Assembly (NCBI GenBank): GCA_002423025.1
Contig: DIUN01000042.1
Location: forward strand, 45,895-89,318
Direction: 5' to 3'
Source: Sphingomonadales bacterium UBA6157
GTDB lineage: Bacteria; Pseudomonadota; Alphaproteobacteria; Sphingomonadales; Sphingomonadaceae
Length of the DNA stretch: 43,424 nt
Shown: one piece after another, positions 41,080 to 43,424 of the stretch
Layout of the letters: every line of letters begins with the position of its first letter
How positions within the stretch are numbered: position 1 is the stretch's first letter
Program-made: the position numbers and the translations under genes
The notes under the pieces: model-generated
Told to the model about the DNA's origin: nothing
The model's database searches: none
The model's input: the letters and a program-made list of their open reading frames with translations, nothing else

Positions 41080-41517
41080 ATGCATCGAGCCAAAATCGCC
41101 ATCGCCTTTATTCTCGCTGTCATTGTTGCGGTTGCGGGTGTCAGCATCATTCACAGCCTGTTCGTGCAGGGCAACCTCGCCGGGCTGGGTGTGGCGATGC
41201 CGCTCGGGTTGCGGCTCGAGACGATACTAAAGGATTTCAGCGGGTTGGCGCTTCCCCTCGGCGCCGTCATCGCTGCCGCTCTGGGCTTCGGCTTCCTGAT
41301 CGCCAGCTTTTTGAAGCGCCGCCTCATCGCGCTGGCCTGGATCGCCTACCCGCTGGCCGGCGCCACCGCCGTCGGCGCCGCCCTGCTGCTGATGAAGGCG
41401 GCCATGGACATCACCCCCATCGCCGGCGCCCGCACCACCCCCGGCCTCCTGCTCATGGCCGCCGCCGGCGCCCTCGGCGGCCTGATCTTCGCCCGGCTCC
41501 GGCCAAAATCTGGGTGA
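41080..41517 (+). CDS. Small four-helix membrane protein of unknown function
   Basis: ATG 41080 has an AGGGAG site seven bases upstream and gives a 145-aa protein; a GTG at 41056 lacks one. Four hydrophobic segments are visible: about residues 5-25, 57-78, 83-105 and 115-135. The last one is rich in Gly and Ala (LLLMAAAGALGGLIFA). I recognise no family. It is divergent from the sugar-dehydrogenase-like gene and ends 55 bases before clpB. Confidence 0.7.
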   Translation: MHRAKIAIAFILAVIVAVAGVSIIHSLFVQGNLAGLGVAMPLGLRLETILKDFSGLALPLGAVIAAALGFGFLIASFLKRRLIALAWIAYPLAGATAVGAALLLMKAAMDITPIAGARTTPGLLLMAAAGALGGLIFARLRPKSG

Positions 41518-41519
41518 CA

Positions 41520-41547
41520 CTTGTGTTGCGCCAAAGCCACACCATAT
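41520..41547 (+). promoter_or_regulatory. Possible heat-shock (RpoH-type) promoter of clpB
   Basis: CTTGTG (41520-41525) is followed after 16 bases by CCATAT (41542-41547). This resembles the CTTG and CC-AT boxes of sigma-32 promoters and lies 25 bases before the clpB start, as expected for a heat-shock gene. The match is partial. Confidence 0.45.
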
Positions 41548-41572
41548 CGGCTGGCAACGGAGGAGCTGCCCC

Positions 41573-43424
41573 ATGAACATCGAGAAATTCACGGACCGTG
41601 CCAAGGGTTTTCTGCAATCTGCTCAAACGGTTGCGATCCGAAACAACCACCAGCGCATTGCGCCCGAGCATCTGCTCAAAGCGCTGCTTGAGGATGATCA
41701 GGGCATGGCCGCCGGGCTTATCCGCGCTGCCGGAGGTGCCGCCGAAACCGCTACGCAACTCACCGACCAGGCCCTCGCCAAGATCGCCAAGGTTTCGGGC
41801 AGCGGTGCCCAGCAGCTCAACTGGGACAATGATACCGTCCGGATTCTCGATAACGCAGAGCAGATCGCCAGCAAGGCCAAGGATAGTTTCGTCACCGTCG
41901 AGCGCCTGCTTGTGGCGCTGACGCTGGCCACCACCACGGAGGCTGGCAAGGCGCTGGCGGCCGCGGGGGTGACAGCGCAAGCCCTTAATTCTGCAATTGA
42001 ATCAGTCCGAAAGGGTCGCAGCGCTGATAGCGCCGGCGCTGAAGCGAACTTCGATGCGCTTAACAAATATGCCCGCGATCTCACCCAGGCGGCGCGTGAT
42101 GGCAAGCTCGATCCGGTCATCGGCCGTGACGAGGAGATCCGTCGTACCATTCAGGTTCTGGCGCGGCGCACCAAGAACAATCCTGTGCTGATCGGTGAGC
42201 CCGGAGTCGGCAAGACCGCGATCGCCGAAGGCCTCGCGCTGCGTATCGCCAATGGCGATGTGCCTGATGGCCTCAAGGACAAGCGCTTGATGTCATTGGA
42301 CATGGGAGCGCTTATTGCCGGCGCCAAGTACCGCGGTGAGTTCGAGGAGCGGTTGAAAGGCGTGCTCGATGAGGTGCGCGCTGAAGGTTCGGACGTGGTT
42401 TTGTTCATCGACGAAATGCACACACTGGTCGGTGCCGGCAAGGGGGAGGGCGCGATGGATGCCTCCAACCTGCTCAAGCCAGCCCTGGCGCGCGGTGAAC
42501 TGCATTGCATCGGTGCGACCACACTCGATGAATATCGGAAGCATGTCGAAAAGGACGCGGCGCTTGAGCGGCGCTTCCAGCCGGTCATGGTCGGTGAGCC
42601 GACGGTGGAGGACACTGTCTCGATCCTGCGCGGCCTGAAGGAGAAGTACGAGCTTCACCATGGCGTCAGGATCACTGATGGCGCCATTGTCGCTGCCGCC
42701 ACGCTCAGCAATCGCTACATCGCAGACCGCTTCCTGCCGGATAAAGCCATCGATCTGATGGACGAGGCGGCCTCGCGGCTTCGCATGGAGGTGGAATCCA
42801 AGCCCGAGGAAATTGAGAACCTCGATCGCAGGATCGTCCAATTGAAGATCGAGGCGGCGGCGCTGGAGCGGGAATCAGACGCTGCTTCCAAGGAGCGGTT
42901 GGCAGCGTTGCGGACGGAACTTGCTGATCTTGAAGAGCAATCTGGCGCACTAACGTTGCGTTGGACAGCCGAGAAGGACAAGCTTGCCGCCGCTACCCAT
43001 ATCAAGGAGCAACTCGACGCGGCTCGCCTGGAAGTCGAGCAGGCGCAGCGCAGTGGCGATTATGCCAAAGCTGGCGAACTTACCTATGGCCGCATCCCTG
43101 ATCTGGAGCGCCAGCTTGCCGAAGCGGAAAGCGCCACCGCCAACGCCATGACCCGTGAGGAAGTGACGGCGGATGATATCGCTGCCGTCGTCTCGCGCTG
43201 GACAGGCATTCCAGTCGACAGGATGCTGGAGGGTGAGCGTGAGAAGCTGTTGAAGATGGAGGATATTCTTTCCGCCCAGGTCATTGGCCAAGGTGCCGCT
43301 GTTCACGCGGTGTCTTCCGCAGTTCGCCGCGCTCGCGCTGGCTTGCAGGACCCTAACCGACCGCTTGGCAGCTTTCTCTTCCTTGGGCCGACGGGCGTTG
43401 GCAAGACCGAACTGACCAAGGCGC
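41573..43424 (+). CDS. clpB: ClpB chaperone disaggregase (3' truncated by window end)
   Basis: ATG 41573 follows a strong GGAGGAG site. The 617 visible residues show the N-terminal ClpN domain (MNIEKFTDRAKGFLQ), the first AAA+ domain with Walker A GEPGVGKT (about 203-210) and Walker B VLFIDE, and arginine-finger region ALERRF. The long coiled-coil middle domain typical of ClpB follows (about 405-530). The second AAA+ domain begins with VSRWTGIPVDRM and Walker A GPTGVGKTE, after which the window ends. The complete protein should be about 860 residues. With DnaK/DnaJ it pulls apart aggregated proteins in the cytosol. No frame defect is seen. Confidence 0.97.
   Translation, partial: MNIEKFTDRAKGFLQSAQTVAIRNNHQRIAPEHLLKALLEDDQGMAAGLIRAAGGAAETATQLTDQALAKIAKVSGSGAQQLNWDNDTVRILDNAEQIASKAKDSFVTVERLLVALTLATTTEAGKALAAAGVTAQALNSAIESVRKGRSADSAGAEANFDALNKYARDLTQAARDGKLDPVIGRDEEIRRTIQVLARRTKNNPVLIGEPGVGKTAIAEGLALRIANGDVPDGLKDKRLMSLDMGALIAGAKYRGEFEERLKGVLDEVRAEGSDVVLFIDEMHTLVGAGKGEGAMDASNLLKPALARGELHCIGATTLDEYRKHVEKDAALERRFQPVMVGEPTVEDTVSILRGLKEKYELHHGVRITDGAIVAAATLSNRYIADRFLPDKAIDLMDEAASRLRMEVESKPEEIENLDRRIVQLKIEAAALERESDAASKERLAALRTELADLEEQSGALTLRWTAEKDKLAAATHIKEQLDAARLEVEQAQRSGDYAKAGELTYGRIPDLERQLAEAESATANAMTREEVTADDIAAVVSRWTGIPVDRMLEGEREKLLKMEDILSAQVIGQGAAVHAVSSAVRRARAGLQDPNRPLGSFLFLGPTGVGKTELTKA

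Noticed and set aside
1..43424. Insertion sequences, prophage, CRISPR arrays, tRNA or rRNA genes
   Set aside because: I saw no transposase, integrase or phage structural gene, no regularly spaced repeats, and no tRNA- or rRNA-like segments in the short intergenic regions.

Overview
This is a GC-rich stretch with almost no non-coding DNA. The longest gaps are about 210 bases (21416-21624) and about 195 bases (18683-18877), and no gap exceeds 300 bases. Two large TonB-dependent receptors, each beside a one-component regulator, many hydrolases and oxidoreductases, a dispersed palindrome of the GTCATCCCGGC type and overall codon use suggest an alphaproteobacterium, probably of the Sphingomonadales. 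That placement is inference. I saw no rRNA, tRNA, CRISPR array, insertion sequence or prophage gene.

Layout. (1) 1-4373: an export locus with an ABC-transporter-fold protein whose ATPase motifs are all lost, a HlyD-type adaptor and a TolC-type outer-membrane channel, perhaps preceded by one further gene of which only the tail is visible. (2) 4438-10654: three alpha/beta-hydrolase-fold proteins, a TonB receptor and an IclR regulator. (3) 10779-16155: a DUF1838-like Tat-exported protein ending in a strong terminator, then an MFS carrier divergent from an operon of flavoprotein dehydrogenase, SAM methyltransferase and a small helical protein. (4) 16160-18682: an operon on the minus strand with a PuuE/imidase-type deacetylase-fold enzyme and a VAO-type FAD oxidase. 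(5) 18878-29076: a second TonB receptor, a divergent GntR regulator, an isochorismatase-fold amidase, and a translationally coupled operon of HMG-CoA-lyase-like enzyme, HyuA, HyuB and a class III CoA-transferase. Two copies of the palindrome TTGTATACAA, one in each divergent intergenic region, tie these genes into one likely GntR regulon. (6) 29166-33080: a tightly packed minus-strand operon with a GPH-type carrier, a second methyltransferase, a second small helical protein and a serine hydrolase. (7) 33129-43424: general functions, namely a GDT1-type cation transporter, a retropepsin-like protease, a cytochrome b561-cytochrome c fusion, a second serine hydrolase, a PAS/GAF diguanylate cyclase, an aldose-dehydrogenase-like beta-propeller protein, a small membrane protein, and clpB, which runs off the end.

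How the genes may work together. Regions 2 to 6 look like an accessory catabolic island: outer-membrane uptake (TonB), inner-membrane carriers (MFS, GPH), and enzymes that could open a ring or amide, attach CoA and split the product to central metabolites. The two most notable patterns are the GntR/HyuAB/CoA-transferase/lyase regulon, and the duplicated 'methyltransferase plus small helical partner' module. In that module both members are recognisably homologous between the two loci, and both pairs overlap by ATGA. I do not know a described function for it.
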